DNA from: Caulobacter sp.
GTDB lineage: Bacteria; Pseudomonadota; Alphaproteobacteria; Caulobacterales; Caulobacteraceae
NCBI GenBank assembly: GCA_016125585.1
Contig: WGLL01000002.1
Span: 248,001 to 312,000, forward strand
DNA: 64,000 nt
Direction: 5' to 3'
The translations under genes and the position numbers were made by a program. Shown here one piece after another: positions 6,984 to 15,614 of this stretch; within the stretch, counting starts at the first letter, position 1; every line of letters starts with the position of its first letter. Under the pieces are notes generated by a model. It worked only from the letters and a program-made list of their open reading frames with translations. It did no database searches and was not told the origin of the DNA.

Positions 6984-9706
6984 GCCGCCTTTTTCCCGGT
7001 CATCTTGCTGTACAGTTCAAACAGCTTTTCCAGCCGCTCGGTGTCATTGCGGAAGCTGCGCCCGATGTAGATGCGTTCCAGCGTCTCATCGTTGCGCTCA
7101 TGGGCGCGGCGCAGGTCGTCGGGCGTCTTTTCAGGGTCGTAGAGGTCGGCGATGGTCGCCGGCCAGTGCGCCTCCCGCGCCAGCAGGATTTCCTCGGCGC
7201 AGCGGGTCAGGTCTGCTTTGTTCTTTTCGGTCAAGGTTGGGACGGGGAAGGTGTTCCATCCGAGGGTGTTGGAGTAGGAGAAGTCGGTCCTCATGCGGAC
7301 GCAGACTGTTCCGATCCACTGCATGTGAAGGCGGCTGGCTACTATGCTAAGCGTCCACAGTGGCGGAGAATAAATTACCGCAGCCTTGTTTGAGATCACG
7401 GTGTCTGATTCAACGATCCCCACGGGCAGATACTCACGATTTTCACTCGTAATGCTCGGGACGATCAAGGCTCTTTCATCCTGATGGGGCGTGTAGACAA
7501 ATCGATGTGAATGTTCCGCCTTGTCTTGAGATTGCTTTCCACTACTGGCCATCCGCGCACGCCTCACAGCGTCTAGCCGTTCGGCAACCGGAGGTATGCT
7601 CTTAGCCAAGGAAAGTTGCTCATTATCGATCCACAAACACCAACGATTGCTCGAAGATGTAAACTCCCGCGAGCCAACAAGTTTCTTAAAAAGGGGCAAA
7701 GCCATCGGGTGTTCAGTGAGAATTTCATCCACCTCAGAGCGTTCAAGGATAAGACCACCCCCGTCGGATGGCTTATTTCCGTAATCCATTGCAGGAAGCT
7801 TGCTCAAAGAATCGCCCCGTTGAGCAACAATCACGTCCTCTGCATCTAAAAGGTAAGCGTTTATGTTTCTGGCTGACGTCTTAATTTCGCCGTCAAAAAT
7901 AAATCTCTCGGAAGAGGGCAAATTTGTTATTCCGACTATCACGACGGTCACGCCGGCGTTGTGCGACGCCATGTTTCTCCAAGTAAACGGTCGGTAGGCG
8001 AATTCAATTGAAAAGCCTCGCGCGAATATGAGGGGCCACAGCATAGCTACTTGGCGACCCTGATTAATTGACTTCGTGGCCACAAAAGCAGCGGCGCACC
8101 TCACCCTTCGGCCATACTCGGCTGCCTTGAGGATCCATGCTGAAACATAGTCTAAATCCCGAAATGAAGTGGTGTGTGGGGTGAAGACAGCAGCCATTTC
8201 TGCTTGCTGTTCTACACTTCTCCACTGACTTCCAAGATACGGCGGGTTGCCGCAAATGTAGGTCTCCCCGCCCTCATTCTCGAAGTCGATCTCCGCCTGC
8301 TTTAGCGGCGTGTTGAACAGATCATCGCCATGCAGCTTCACCCCCGTGCCTGTCGGCGGGCAGAGGCTCAGCCAGTCCAGACGCAGGGCATTGCCGCAGG
8401 TAATCCAGTTCTGCGCGTTCAGCGGCAGGAAGTCCGCCAACGCCTCCTTCTGGCCCCGATAGAGAACATCGCACTGGTATTCGGCGATGATCAGGGCCAG
8501 CCGGGCGATCTCGGCCGGGAAGTCGCGCAGCTCGATGCCGCGATAGTTTGTCAGGGGGATGTCGCTGCGGCGGTCGCGCTCGCCCCGGCGGGCGTTGATC
8601 TCCGCCTCGATGGCGCGCATCTCCTTGTAGGCGATGACCAGGAAGTTGCCCGAGCCACAGGCCGGGTCGAACACCCGGATCTTCGCCATTCGCTTGCGCA
8701 GGTTCAGCAGACTGCGGGGGTTGCTTCCAGCCGCCTCCAGCTGCTCGCGCAGCTCATCGAGGAACAGCGGGTTCAGCACTTTCAGGATATTGGGCACGCT
8801 GGTGTAATGCATGCCAAGCGCGCCGCGCTCCTCGTCGTCGGCCACCGCCTGGATCATCGAGCCGAAGATGTCCGGATTGATCTGTCGCCAGTCCAGGCTG
8901 GCGGCCCGCAGCAGATAGGTGCGGGCGATCTTGCTGAACCGGGGGCAGTCGCCGGCCTCCGAGAACAGCCCGCCGTTCACATAGGGGAATTTGTCGGCCC
9001 AGGACTTGATCCCGGCGGCGGCCCGCTGGTCGCCGCGCGTGGCCATGGCCCGGAACAGCTCGGTCAGGATGTCATGGGTGTTGTCGCCGTCGCTCATCTG
9101 CTCGACGGTTTTCGAAAACAGCCCGTCCGGGAAAATGTCGGTGTCCTCGGCGAACATGCAGAAGATCAGCCGGGCCATCAGGTGGTTGAGGTCTGGCCGG
9201 CGTTCGGGCCTGGCCCAGTCGGGGTTGTCCTTCAGCAGTTCGACATACAGCTTGTTCAGCCGCCCGGTCGCCTTGATGTCGACCGGGTTGTCCTTGATCT
9301 GCCGGACCGTGGAGATGCCCGCCAGCGGCAGGAAGAAGCCGAAATGGTCGGCGAACTTGGCGAAGCCGCAGGCCAGGACCTCGCCCGTGGCCAGCTCTTC
9401 GGCCTCCAGAGACACCCCGTCGGTGGCCAGGATGAACTTGACCTTGTTGGCGGCGGTCTTCGGGCTGCCGCGCAGCGCCGCCAGCGTGGGCCCGACCTCG
9501 CCCTCGCTGCAGACAGCCATGTGGATGTTGTTGCGCTGGAGCACCCCGCCGGCCACATCCGACGCATTGCCCGACCCCGCCCGCAGCCGCTGTACCGTAA
9601 CCGCCTTGTTGCCAAACGCCGTCAGGAAGGCGAACGGAAACTCGCCGGCGTCGAACGGCGCCTCGGCAAGGTCCGATACGGCTTCCTCGATCTCGACGGC
9701 GTTCAT
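6980..9706 (-). CDS. MmeI-like class I DNA methyltransferase (stand-alone, nuclease motif absent)
   Basis: A 908-residue N6-adenine-type DNA methyltransferase. The SAM-binding motif FDPACGSGNFL (about residue 345) and the catalytic NPPY (about residue 488) are clear. The surrounding layout (N-terminal domain, spacer with MARLIFCMFAEDTDIFP, catalytic domain, target recognition domain, C-terminal FPVPTLTEKNKADL) matches the MmeI-like family. MmeI itself carries a D-ExK nuclease at its N-terminus. Here the corresponding stretch reads ILATDGVSLEAEEL with no ExK, so it is probably methylation-only. From just after NPPY (about base 8240) to about 7240, which is the recognition domain, the DNA is near half AT while both ends are GC-rich. 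It is the first gene of the operon and would protect host DNA at the recognised site. Confidence 0.87.
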   Translation of the reverse strand: MNAVEIEEAVSDLAEAPFDAGEFPFAFLTAFGNKAVTVQRLRAGSGNASDVAGGVLQRNNIHMAVCSEGEVGPTLAALRGSPKTAANKVKFILATDGVSLEAEELATGEVLACGFAKFADHFGFFLPLAGISTVRQIKDNPVDIKATGRLNKLYVELLKDNPDWARPERRPDLNHLMARLIFCMFAEDTDIFPDGLFSKTVEQMSDGDNTHDILTELFRAMATRGDQRAAAGIKSWADKFPYVNGGLFSEAGDCPRFSKIARTYLLRAASLDWRQINPDIFGSMIQAVADDEERGALGMHYTSVPNILKVLNPLFLDELREQLEAAGSNPRSLLNLRKRMAKIRVFDPACGSGNFLVIAYKEMRAIEAEINARRGERDRRSDIPLTNYRGIELRDFPAEIARLALIIAEYQCDVLYRGQKEALADFLPLNAQNWITCGNALRLDWLSLCPPTGTGVKLHGDDLFNTPLKQAEIDFENEGGETYICGNPPYLGSQWRSVEQQAEMAAVFTPHTTSFRDLDYVSAWILKAAEYGRRVRCAAAFVATKSINQGRQVAMLWPLIFARGFSIEFAYRPFTWRNMASHNAGVTVVIVGITNLPSSERFIFDGEIKTSARNINAYLLDAEDVIVAQRGDSLSKLPAMDYGNKPSDGGGLILERSEVDEILTEHPMALPLFKKLVGSREFTSSSNRWCLWIDNEQLSLAKSIPPVAERLDAVRRARMASSGKQSQDKAEHSHRFVYTPHQDERALIVPSITSENREYLPVGIVESDTVISNKAAVIYSPPLWTLSIVASRLHMQWIGTVCVRMRTDFSYSNTLGWNTFPVPTLTEKNKADLTRCAEEILLAREAHWPATIADLYDPEKTPDDLRRAHERNDETLERIYIGRSFRNDTERLEKLFELYSKMTGKKAA

Positions 9707-10207
9707 GCGTGCGCTCTGGCGTCCTTCCCCCGGGCGCTCCGACTCCGCCCGCCGCTATTCTAGCCCGGCCTTGCGCCGCCTGTCCCGCCCCCCGGCGTCG
9801 ACCGATGCGCGCTTTTTTCTCCGGCACACGTCCGCGCTCCCGCCCATGCAATATGTCTAGACATAGCGCCCGGCGCCCCTCGGCGCCCTGACCCCTCGCC
9901 CGGACGAAAGCGCCCAAGCCGCGAATATCTTGGGTCCTGTTTCCGCCCCCACTTGGGCGCCGATCGCCCCCCGGGGGTGGGCAAGCCGCCGCCACCGCCG
10001 GCCCCCCGTCGCCCCACCGCGCCCCCCGGTCTCACCCCCGGCGGCGCCACCGGCGACCCCTTGTATCCATTGACCTTTCCGCCGCCGCGGACCCCCCGCG
10101 CAGCGTCGATGCGATGATTATGGTGGGGCGCTTCGATAAGCACGCGCCGGCGCCCTGTGAGCACTCGCTCACGACCCGCCTCAACCTGTCCGGACCCCCC
10201 CGACCCC
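9707..10207. other. Gene-free GC-rich gap between defence operon and tRNA-Arg
   Basis: I see no credible gene in these 501 bases. The sequence is dominated by C and G runs (for example around 9960-10050), and frames open through it have the Arg/Gly/Pro composition typical of non-coding GC-rich DNA. It must contain the promoter of the defence operon (minus strand), but I cannot identify a convincing -35/-10 pair. No integrase, direct repeat of the tRNA 3' end or insertion sequence was recognised. Confidence 0.5.
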
Positions 10208-10284
<77 letters not shown>

Positions 10285-10350
10285 CTTGGGTCTGGAGAGC
10301 GGGTTCTCTAGCCGAAAGGCGGCGGCGGCGCAAACGGCTTTGACGCCGGC

Positions 10351-11925
10351 TCAGAAGCCCAGGACGCGGGCCTCCTTGACGTGGGGCAGGGCGCGGATGT
10401 CCTCCAGCAGGGCCGTGTGCGGGGCCTGGTCGACGCCGATCAGGGCGATGGCGTCGTCGCCGGCGGCGACCCGGCCCAGGTTGAAGGTGGCGATATTGAT
10501 GCCGGCCTCCGCCAGCTTCATGCCCAGGGCCCCGATAAAGCCCGGTTTGTCTAGGTTGTTGACGTAGAGCATGGCCGGGGCGAAGGCGGCGTCCAGCTCC
10601 ATGCCGGCGAACTCGACGATGCGCGGCACGCCGCCCATCACCGCGCCGGCGAAGCTCTTCTCGCCGGCCGGGGTGGTCAGGGTGATGCGGATCAGGCTGT
10701 CATAGACGGGGGAGGATTCCTGGCGGCTTTCCTGCACCGTCACCCCCCGCTCGCGGGCCACGGCCGGGGCGGAGACCATGTTGATCTCGGCCAGCATCGG
10801 CCGCAGCACCCCGGCAAGCGCGGCGGCGGTCATCGGCTTGACGTTGAGCCTGGCGACATCGCCGACATAGGCGACCTCGATGGCGGTCAGGCCCTCGTCC
10901 ATCATCTGGCCGGCCAGCAGGCCCAGCTTCTCGGCCAGCACCACATAGGGGCGGACCTTGGGGGCCTCGTCGGCGGTGATCGAGGGGCTGTTGAGGGCGT
11001 TGGAGACCGCGCCGGTCAGCAGATAGTCGCTGATCTGTTCGGCCACCTGCAGGGCGACATTCTCCTGGGCCTCCAGGGTCGAGGCGCCCAGGTGCGGAGT
11101 GGCGATGAAGTTCTCGGCCCCGAACAGCACGTTCTCCTTGGCCGGCTCGGTGACGAAGACATCGAAGGCCGCGCCGCCGACCTGGCCGCTGTCCAGCGCC
11201 GCGCGCAGGGCCGCCTCGTCGACCAGCCCGCCGCGGGCGCAGTTGATGATCAGCACGCCCTTGCGGGTCCTGGCCAGGGCTTCGGCCGACAGGATGTTGC
11301 GGGTCTTGTCGGTCAGGGGGGTGTGCAGGGTGATGACCTCGGCCCGCTCCAGCAGCTCGTCCAGCTCGACCTTCTCGACGCCCAGCTCGACGGCGCGTTC
11401 GGGGCTGAGGAAGGGGTCGAAGGCGATGACCTTCATCTTCAGGCCCAGCGCCCGCTCGGCGACCAGGGAGCCGATGTTGCCGCAGCCGATCAGGCCCAGG
11501 GTCTTGGCGAACAGCTCGACGCCCATGAAGCGGTTCTTCTCCCACTTGCCGGCCTGGGTCGAGGCGTCGGCGGCGGGCAGCTGGCGGGCCAGGGCGAACA
11601 TCAGGGCGATGGCGTGTTCGGCGGTGGTGATGGAGTTGCCGAACGGGGTGTTCATGACCACCACGCCCTTGGCCGTGGCGGCCGGAATGTCGACATTGTC
11701 GACCCCGATGCCGGCCCGGCCGATGACCTTCATGTTCCTGGCGGCGGCCAGGACATCCTTGTCGGCCTTGGTGGCGCTGCGCACGGCCAGGCCGTCGTAG
11801 TCGCCGATGATCTGCAGCAGTTCGTCTTTCGACAGGCCGGTCTTCACATCGGCCTCGACGCCGCGGCGGGTGAAGATCTCGAGGGCGGCGGGGGAGAGTT
11901 TGTCAGCGATCAGGACGCGGGGCAT
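10351..11925 (-). CDS. serA: D-3-phosphoglycerate dehydrogenase
   Basis: A 524-residue enzyme that oxidises 3-phosphoglycerate to 3-phosphohydroxypyruvate, the first step of serine synthesis. It shows the 2-hydroxyacid dehydrogenase layout: the N-terminal MPRVLIADKLSPAALEIF, the NAD-binding motif LIGCGNIGSLVAERA, the catalytic Arg in NCARGGLVDE, the Glu in FVTEPAKEN and the His in ATPHLGASTLEAQ. A long C-terminal region ends in an ACT domain (NNLDKPGFIGALGMKLAEAG, then INIATFNLGR), as in the long-form SerA of many bacteria, where ACT domains bind serine. The start at 11925 is chosen because the residues upstream are non-conserved. serC follows upstream on the same strand, separated by a palindromic repeat. 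Confidence 0.97.
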   Translation of the reverse strand: MPRVLIADKLSPAALEIFTRRGVEADVKTGLSKDELLQIIGDYDGLAVRSATKADKDVLAAARNMKVIGRAGIGVDNVDIPAATAKGVVVMNTPFGNSITTAEHAIALMFALARQLPAADASTQAGKWEKNRFMGVELFAKTLGLIGCGNIGSLVAERALGLKMKVIAFDPFLSPERAVELGVEKVELDELLERAEVITLHTPLTDKTRNILSAEALARTRKGVLIINCARGGLVDEAALRAALDSGQVGGAAFDVFVTEPAKENVLFGAENFIATPHLGASTLEAQENVALQVAEQISDYLLTGAVSNALNSPSITADEAPKVRPYVVLAEKLGLLAGQMMDEGLTAIEVAYVGDVARLNVKPMTAAALAGVLRPMLAEINMVSAPAVARERGVTVQESRQESSPVYDSLIRITLTTPAGEKSFAGAVMGGVPRIVEFAGMELDAAFAPAMLYVNNLDKPGFIGALGMKLAEAGINIATFNLGRVAAGDDAIALIGVDQAPHTALLEDIRALPHVKEARVLGF

Positions 11926-11953
11926 GGGGGTATCCTTGGAATGGGTCTGTGGG

Positions 11954-12067
11954 GGACCCCCTCCGGCCCTGCGGGCCACCTCCCCCGATGGGGGAGGGGT
12001 TGGGGGCTCCGAAAAGAAGCTGCTCCCCCCTCGGGGGAGCTGTCGGCAAGGCCGACTGAGGGGGTCC
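11954..12067. repeat. GC-rich intergenic palindromic repeat between serA and serC
   Basis: The gap is filled by nested inverted repeats. The outer arms are GGACCCCCTC (11954-11963) and GAGGGGGTCC (12058-12067). Inside are GGCCCTGCGGGCC, CTCCCCCGATGGGGGAG and CTCCCCCCTCGGGGGAG hairpins. Similar modules recur at 48171-48185 and 49093-49288, so this belongs to a dispersed family. It lies between two genes of the same pathway and could act as an mRNA-stabilising or attenuating structure. Confidence 0.75.
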
Positions 12068-13270
12068 TCAGCCGGTGACGAGGTCGGCGCTCACCGTGGC
12101 GAAGGCCCAGTCCAGCCAGGGCGTCAGGGCCTCGACGTCGGCGGTCTCGATCGTGCAGCCGCACCAGATCCGAAGACCGGGAGGGGCGTCGCGATAGCCG
12201 CCGATGTCATAGGCGGCGCCTTCCTTCTCCAGCACCGAGGCCAGCTTCTTGGCGAAGTCGGCCTGGGCGTCGGCGGGCAAGGCGGCGACCTTGGGGTCGA
12301 CCACCTTGAGGCAGACGCTGGTATTGGACCGGGTCGCCGGCTCGGCGGCCAGGAAGTCGACCCAGGGGGTCTTCTCCACCCAGGCGGCCAGGGCCGCGAA
12401 ATTGGCGTCGGCCCGGGCGTTCAGGCCCTTGAGGCCCCCGACCGATTTGGACCACGCGAGGGCGTCCAGATAGTCCTCGACGCAGAGCATGGAGGGGGTG
12501 TTGATCGTCGCGCCTTCAAAGATCTCGGCGTTGATCTTCGTTCCGCTGTCCGTCTTCTTGGTCATCCGGAACAGCTTGGGCATCGGCCAGGCGGGGGTAT
12601 GGCTTTCCAGCCGCTCGACGGCCCGGGGCGACAGGATCAGCACGCCGTGGGCGGCCTCCCCGCCCAGCGCCTTCTGCCAGCTGAAGGTGACCACATCGAG
12701 CTTGGCCCAGTCGAGCGTCTGGGCGAAGGCGGCGCTGGTCGCGTCGCAGATGGTCAGGCCGGTGCGGTCGGCGGCGATGAAGTCGGCGTTCGGGACCCGG
12801 ACGCCGGAGGTGGTGCCGTTCCAGGTGAAGACCAGGTCGGCGTCGGGCCGGACCTTCTTCAGGTCGGGCAACTCGCCATAGGGGGCGTCCAGCACCTGGA
12901 CGTCGCGCAGCCGCAGCTGCTTGGTCACGTCGGTGACCCAGTCCTTGCCAAAGGATTCAAAGGCCAGAAGCTGCACGGGGCGCGGGCCCAGCAGCGACCA
13001 GAGGGCCATCTCCACGGCGCCGGTGTCGGAGCCCGGGACGATGCCGATCAGATGGCTGTCCGGAACCTCCAGCACGGCCCGGGTTTCGGCGATGGCGCGT
13101 TTCAGGGCCGCCTTGCCGGGTTTGCCCCGGTGCGAGCGGCCGAGCACGGCGCCTTTGAGGTTTTCGGGGGTCCAGCCGGGGCGCTTGGCGCAGGGGCCGG
13201 AAGAGAATTCGGGGCGCGCGGGGCGCACTCCGGGCGTAGCCGGTGTCGTAGTCACTGCGATGTCTCCCAT
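12068..13270 (-). CDS. serC: Phosphoserine aminotransferase
   Basis: A 400-residue PLP enzyme that converts 3-phosphohydroxypyruvate and glutamate to phosphoserine, the second step of serine synthesis; it can also serve the PLP branch. Evidence is the N-terminal [15 protein letters not shown], the [14 protein letters not shown] segment, and the PLP lysine in [17 protein letters not shown], all typical of the alphaproteobacterial type. The start ATG at 13270 gives [17 protein letters not shown]. It precedes serA on the same strand with only the palindromic repeat between them, so the two are probably co-transcribed. Confidence 0.95.
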   Translation of the reverse strand: MGDIAVTTTPATPGVRPARPEFSSGPCAKRPGWTPENLKGAVLGRSHRGKPGKAALKRAIAETRAVLEVPDSHLIGIVPGSDTGAVEMALWSLLGPRPVQLLAFESFGKDWVTDVTKQLRLRDVQVLDAPYGELPDLKKVRPDADLVFTWNGTTSGVRVPNADFIAADRTGLTICDATSAAFAQTLDWAKLDVVTFSWQKALGGEAAHGVLILSPRAVERLESHTPAWPMPKLFRMTKKTDSGTKINAEIFEGATINTPSMLCVEDYLDALAWSKSVGGLKGLNARADANFAALAAWVEKTPWVDFLAAEPATRSNTSVCLKVVDPKVAALPADAQADFAKKLASVLEKEGAAYDIGGYRDAPPGLRIWCGCTIETADVEALTPWLDWAFATVSADLVTG

Positions 13271-13467
13271 CCTTGCAGATGGACTGGGCCTCGTTGGGGA
13301 GGCCTGGCCCGCCGCCCAAAGACGCCATTTCGCTGCGCCGCACAAGGGCAGATTTTCTGCAGCGACCTTGAGCCGCGCCGGGGTCGCGCCGGAATCGGAA
13401 ACCAGGATTGACCGGATCGGCGCCGGTTCCGCGCGACATCGCCACCGCCCTGCGGCTAAAGGGCGGC

Positions 13468-14415
13468 ATGACCACCGCCGCTCCCGCCGCCAGCCCCGCG
13501 CCCGCCCCGGCGCCCGCCATTGACTGGATGGTGCTGGGGGCCCTGGTGATCGCCTGGGGATCGGCCTTCGCGGCGTTGAAGATCGCGGTGGAAGGCATTC
13601 CACCGGTGTGGAACACCGTCATTCGGCTAGGGGTCGCCAGCCTGGTGCTGAGCCTGATCTGCGCCGCGCGGGGCGAGCGCTTGCCGCCCTTGCTGCCCCG
13701 TCCCGACCCGGCCTGGGGCTGGTATTCGGCCCTTGGTCTGATCGGCCTGGCCGCCCCCTTCTTCCTGTTCGCCTTCGCCGCCAAGGGCCTGCCCAGCGCG
13801 GTCAACGCCATCTGCAACGGCTCCTCGCCGCTGTTCACCGCCGCCCTCGCCCATCTGCTGCTGAGCGGCGAGCGGCTGGACCTGAGGAAGGGCGCCGGGG
13901 TGCTGCTGGGGTTCGTCGGCCTGGTGGTGCTGGTCGGCCCGCGCCTGGCCCGGGGCGGGGCGGTGGAGGATCTGGCCCTCGGCGCGGCCATCCTGGGCGG
14001 GCTGATGTATGCGGTCTCCAACATCATCACCCGCAAGGCGCCGCGGCTGAGCTCGACCGCCGGGGCCCTGCTGATGGTGCTGACCGGGTTGGGGTTCGCG
14101 GTCATCGGCGCGGTCGCCACCGCGCCCCTGCCGCCGCCGCCGCCCCTGAAGGCCCTGGCGGCGGTGACGGCGCTGGGCGTGTTCTCCACCGCCCTCGGCA
14201 GCGTCGGCTACGTCTGGCTGGTGCAGCGCCGCGGGCCGGTGTTCATGAGCATGTCGATCTACCTGGCCCCGCTATGGGCCACCGCGCTGGGCGTGGTCCT
14301 GATGGGCGAGCGCCCGGCCTGGACCGCCTTCGCCGCCCTGGCGCTGATTCTCCTGGGCGTGGGACTGACGACCTGGCGCGGCGGCCGCGCCTCAGAGGTC
14401 GACCGGACCGGGTGA
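13468..14415 (+). CDS. EamA/DMT-family membrane transporter
   Basis: A 315-residue membrane protein with about ten hydrophobic helices in two EamA repeats. The first starts at [20 protein letters not shown], a hallmark opening of drug/metabolite transporters, and the second near [19 protein letters not shown]. Transporters of this family export amino acids or other small metabolites; the substrate here is unknown. ATG 13468 follows AAAGGGCGGC and removes a charged N-terminal stretch encoded from 13408. Its 3' end overlaps the convergent gene at 14392 by 24 bases. Confidence 0.85.
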   Translation: MTTAAPAASPAPAPAPAIDWMVLGALVIAWGSAFAALKIAVEGIPPVWNTVIRLGVASLVLSLICAARGERLPPLLPRPDPAWGWYSALGLIGLAAPFFLFAFAAKGLPSAVNAICNGSSPLFTAALAHLLLSGERLDLRKGAGVLLGFVGLVVLVGPRLARGGAVEDLALGAAILGGLMYAVSNIITRKAPRLSSTAGALLMVLTGLGFAVIGAVATAPLPPPPPLKALAAVTALGVFSTALGSVGYVWLVQRRGPVFMSMSIYLAPLWATALGVVLMGERPAWTAFAALALILLGVGLTTWRGGRASEVDRTG

Positions 14416-14856
14416 TCCGGCGGCGGCTTCCTGGCGCTCGAGCGCCGACCGTCGCCGCCAGGCGGTGGCCGTGCCGACGATGATGCAGATCAGGATGCCG
14501 ATGGTGTCGATGTTGTTGACCAGCGAATAGAAGATGTCGCGCGGCCGTTCGCTGAGCAGATACCAGGCGTGCAGCATGAACTGGACCGCCTGCAGCAGCA
14601 TGGCCGCGCCCAGCCACAGGCTGGCGAACCGCGCCGCCAGGGCGAGAAACCCAAGCGCCAGGAGGAATTCCCCGGCCAGCAGGGCCGTCGGCAGCAGATC
14701 GCCGGGAACGGTCCGGTGCATGGTGAAGGCGAAGATCGCTCCGGCGACCACCAGGCTGCCGGCCCAGCGTTCGGCCTGGCCGCCCTTCCAGATCGCAAAG
14801 ACGAAGGTGGCCAGGATGGCCAGCCAGACGATCTGGATCAGAAAGAAGTTGGCCAT
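14392..14856 (-). CDS. Small integral membrane protein, function unknown
   Basis: A 154-residue protein with about four or five hydrophobic helices, starting MANFFLIQIVWLAILATFVF and including WAGSLVVAGAIFAFTMHRT and IDTIGILICIIVGTATAW. I do not recognise a family. It is convergent with the EamA transporter and overlaps it by 24 bases. The start at 14856 is chosen over one 51 bases upstream because the extra residues are a run of arginines. The sustained hydrophobic periodicity makes it a convincing gene. Confidence 0.65.
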   Translation of the reverse strand: MANFFLIQIVWLAILATFVFAIWKGGQAERWAGSLVVAGAIFAFTMHRTVPGDLLPTALLAGEFLLALGFLALAARFASLWLGAAMLLQAVQFMLHAWYLLSERPRDIFYSLVNNIDTIGILICIIVGTATAWRRRSALERQEAAAGSPGPVDL

Positions 14857-15065
14857 TGGCCCCCGCCGGCGGCGCCGTGACGAACCAGCGGCGGCCCGCT
14901 GTCTCACCCAGACGCCTGATGATCAAAAGTCGAGACCGCTGCCCCCGCCGGACAGAGCCGTTTGATGCAACAGCCTCTAGAGCGAGTTATGCATGACGCC
15001 AGTTAAACTATCGCAACCTTTCCCCAGAATGAGGCCATCGGGTCGAAACGCGGCCCACCGGGCAA

Positions 15066-15100
15066 AGAAAAACGCGCCGGGCATGGGGGCCCGACGCGCT
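15066..15100 (-). terminator. Rho-independent terminator
   Basis: On the minus strand a stem GCGCGTCGGGC / GCCCGGCGCGT (one G-T pair) closes a short loop and is followed directly by TTTTTC. It lies 25 bases beyond the stop codon of the minus-strand gene ending at 15125. Confidence 0.85.
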
Positions 15101-15124
15101 GTTCCGTCCGATTGAAGGCGGCGA

Positions 15125-15460
15125 TCAGCCGACTTCGCGCAGAAGGCCCTTGGGTTTGGGGTCTTCCTCGGGCTTGTCTTCCACGCCGATCAGCTTGGTG
15201 CGGATGCCGAGGCGCAGCTTCAGTTCGGCCATTTCATGGTGCATGCCCACGATCGCCGACCGAGCCTCGCCGAGCGCCGAAATCGCTTCGACCAGTTTGG
15301 CCTGGGCGGCGTCGCCGGTCACCGCCGAGACATGAAGTTGGCCCCGGGCTTCAACGGCGCCCGCCAGCAGTTCCGCCGCTTCGACCATGGCCGCATCAAT
15401 GGCCTTTTCGGTCGAAAACAGCTTGGTGGCCACGCGCTGGGCTACAAATGCTTTGTCCAC
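15125..15460 (-). CDS. Conserved-looking hypothetical protein with possible CtrA-linked promoter
   Basis: A 111-residue soluble protein, mostly helical (KAIDAAMVEAAELLAGAVEA, KLVEAISALGEARSAI), with a charged C-terminal tail GVEDKPEEDPKPKGLL. I do not recognise a family. It has a GTG start preceded 5 bases away by AGGAGG and a clear terminator after its stop, so it is a real transcription unit. It is divergent from the hybrid histidine kinase at 15615 and shares with it a promoter region containing a CtrA-type box at 15480-15494. Confidence 0.75.
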   Translation of the reverse strand: MDKAFVAQRVATKLFSTEKAIDAAMVEAAELLAGAVEARGQLHVSAVTGDAAQAKLVEAISALGEARSAIVGMHHEMAELKLRLGIRTKLIGVEDKPEEDPKPKGLLREVG

Positions 15461-15479
15461 TTTACCCTCCTACAAGCCG

Positions 15480-15494
15480 TTAACGGCTGATTAA
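15480..15494. promoter_or_regulatory. CtrA-type box TTAA-N7-TTAA
   Basis: The sequence TTAACGGCTGATTAA matches the full CtrA recognition pattern with exact spacing of seven. The first half is also part of a perfect 12-base palindrome, GCCGTTAACGGC (15476-15487). It lies 20 bases upstream of the GTG of the minus-strand gene and 120 bases upstream of the histidine kinase gene, so it could control either or both. Confidence 0.65.
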
Positions 15495-15614
15495 GGAGAG
15501 TAAACGAAATCCTAATAACCTCCAAGCTGTATTGGCGGAACAAGCTCAGGTGGAAGCGAAGCGTTAGGAGAATTGCGCGATAAAGGAGCGTCCAGGAGCC
15601 AAGAAACAAGCGCC

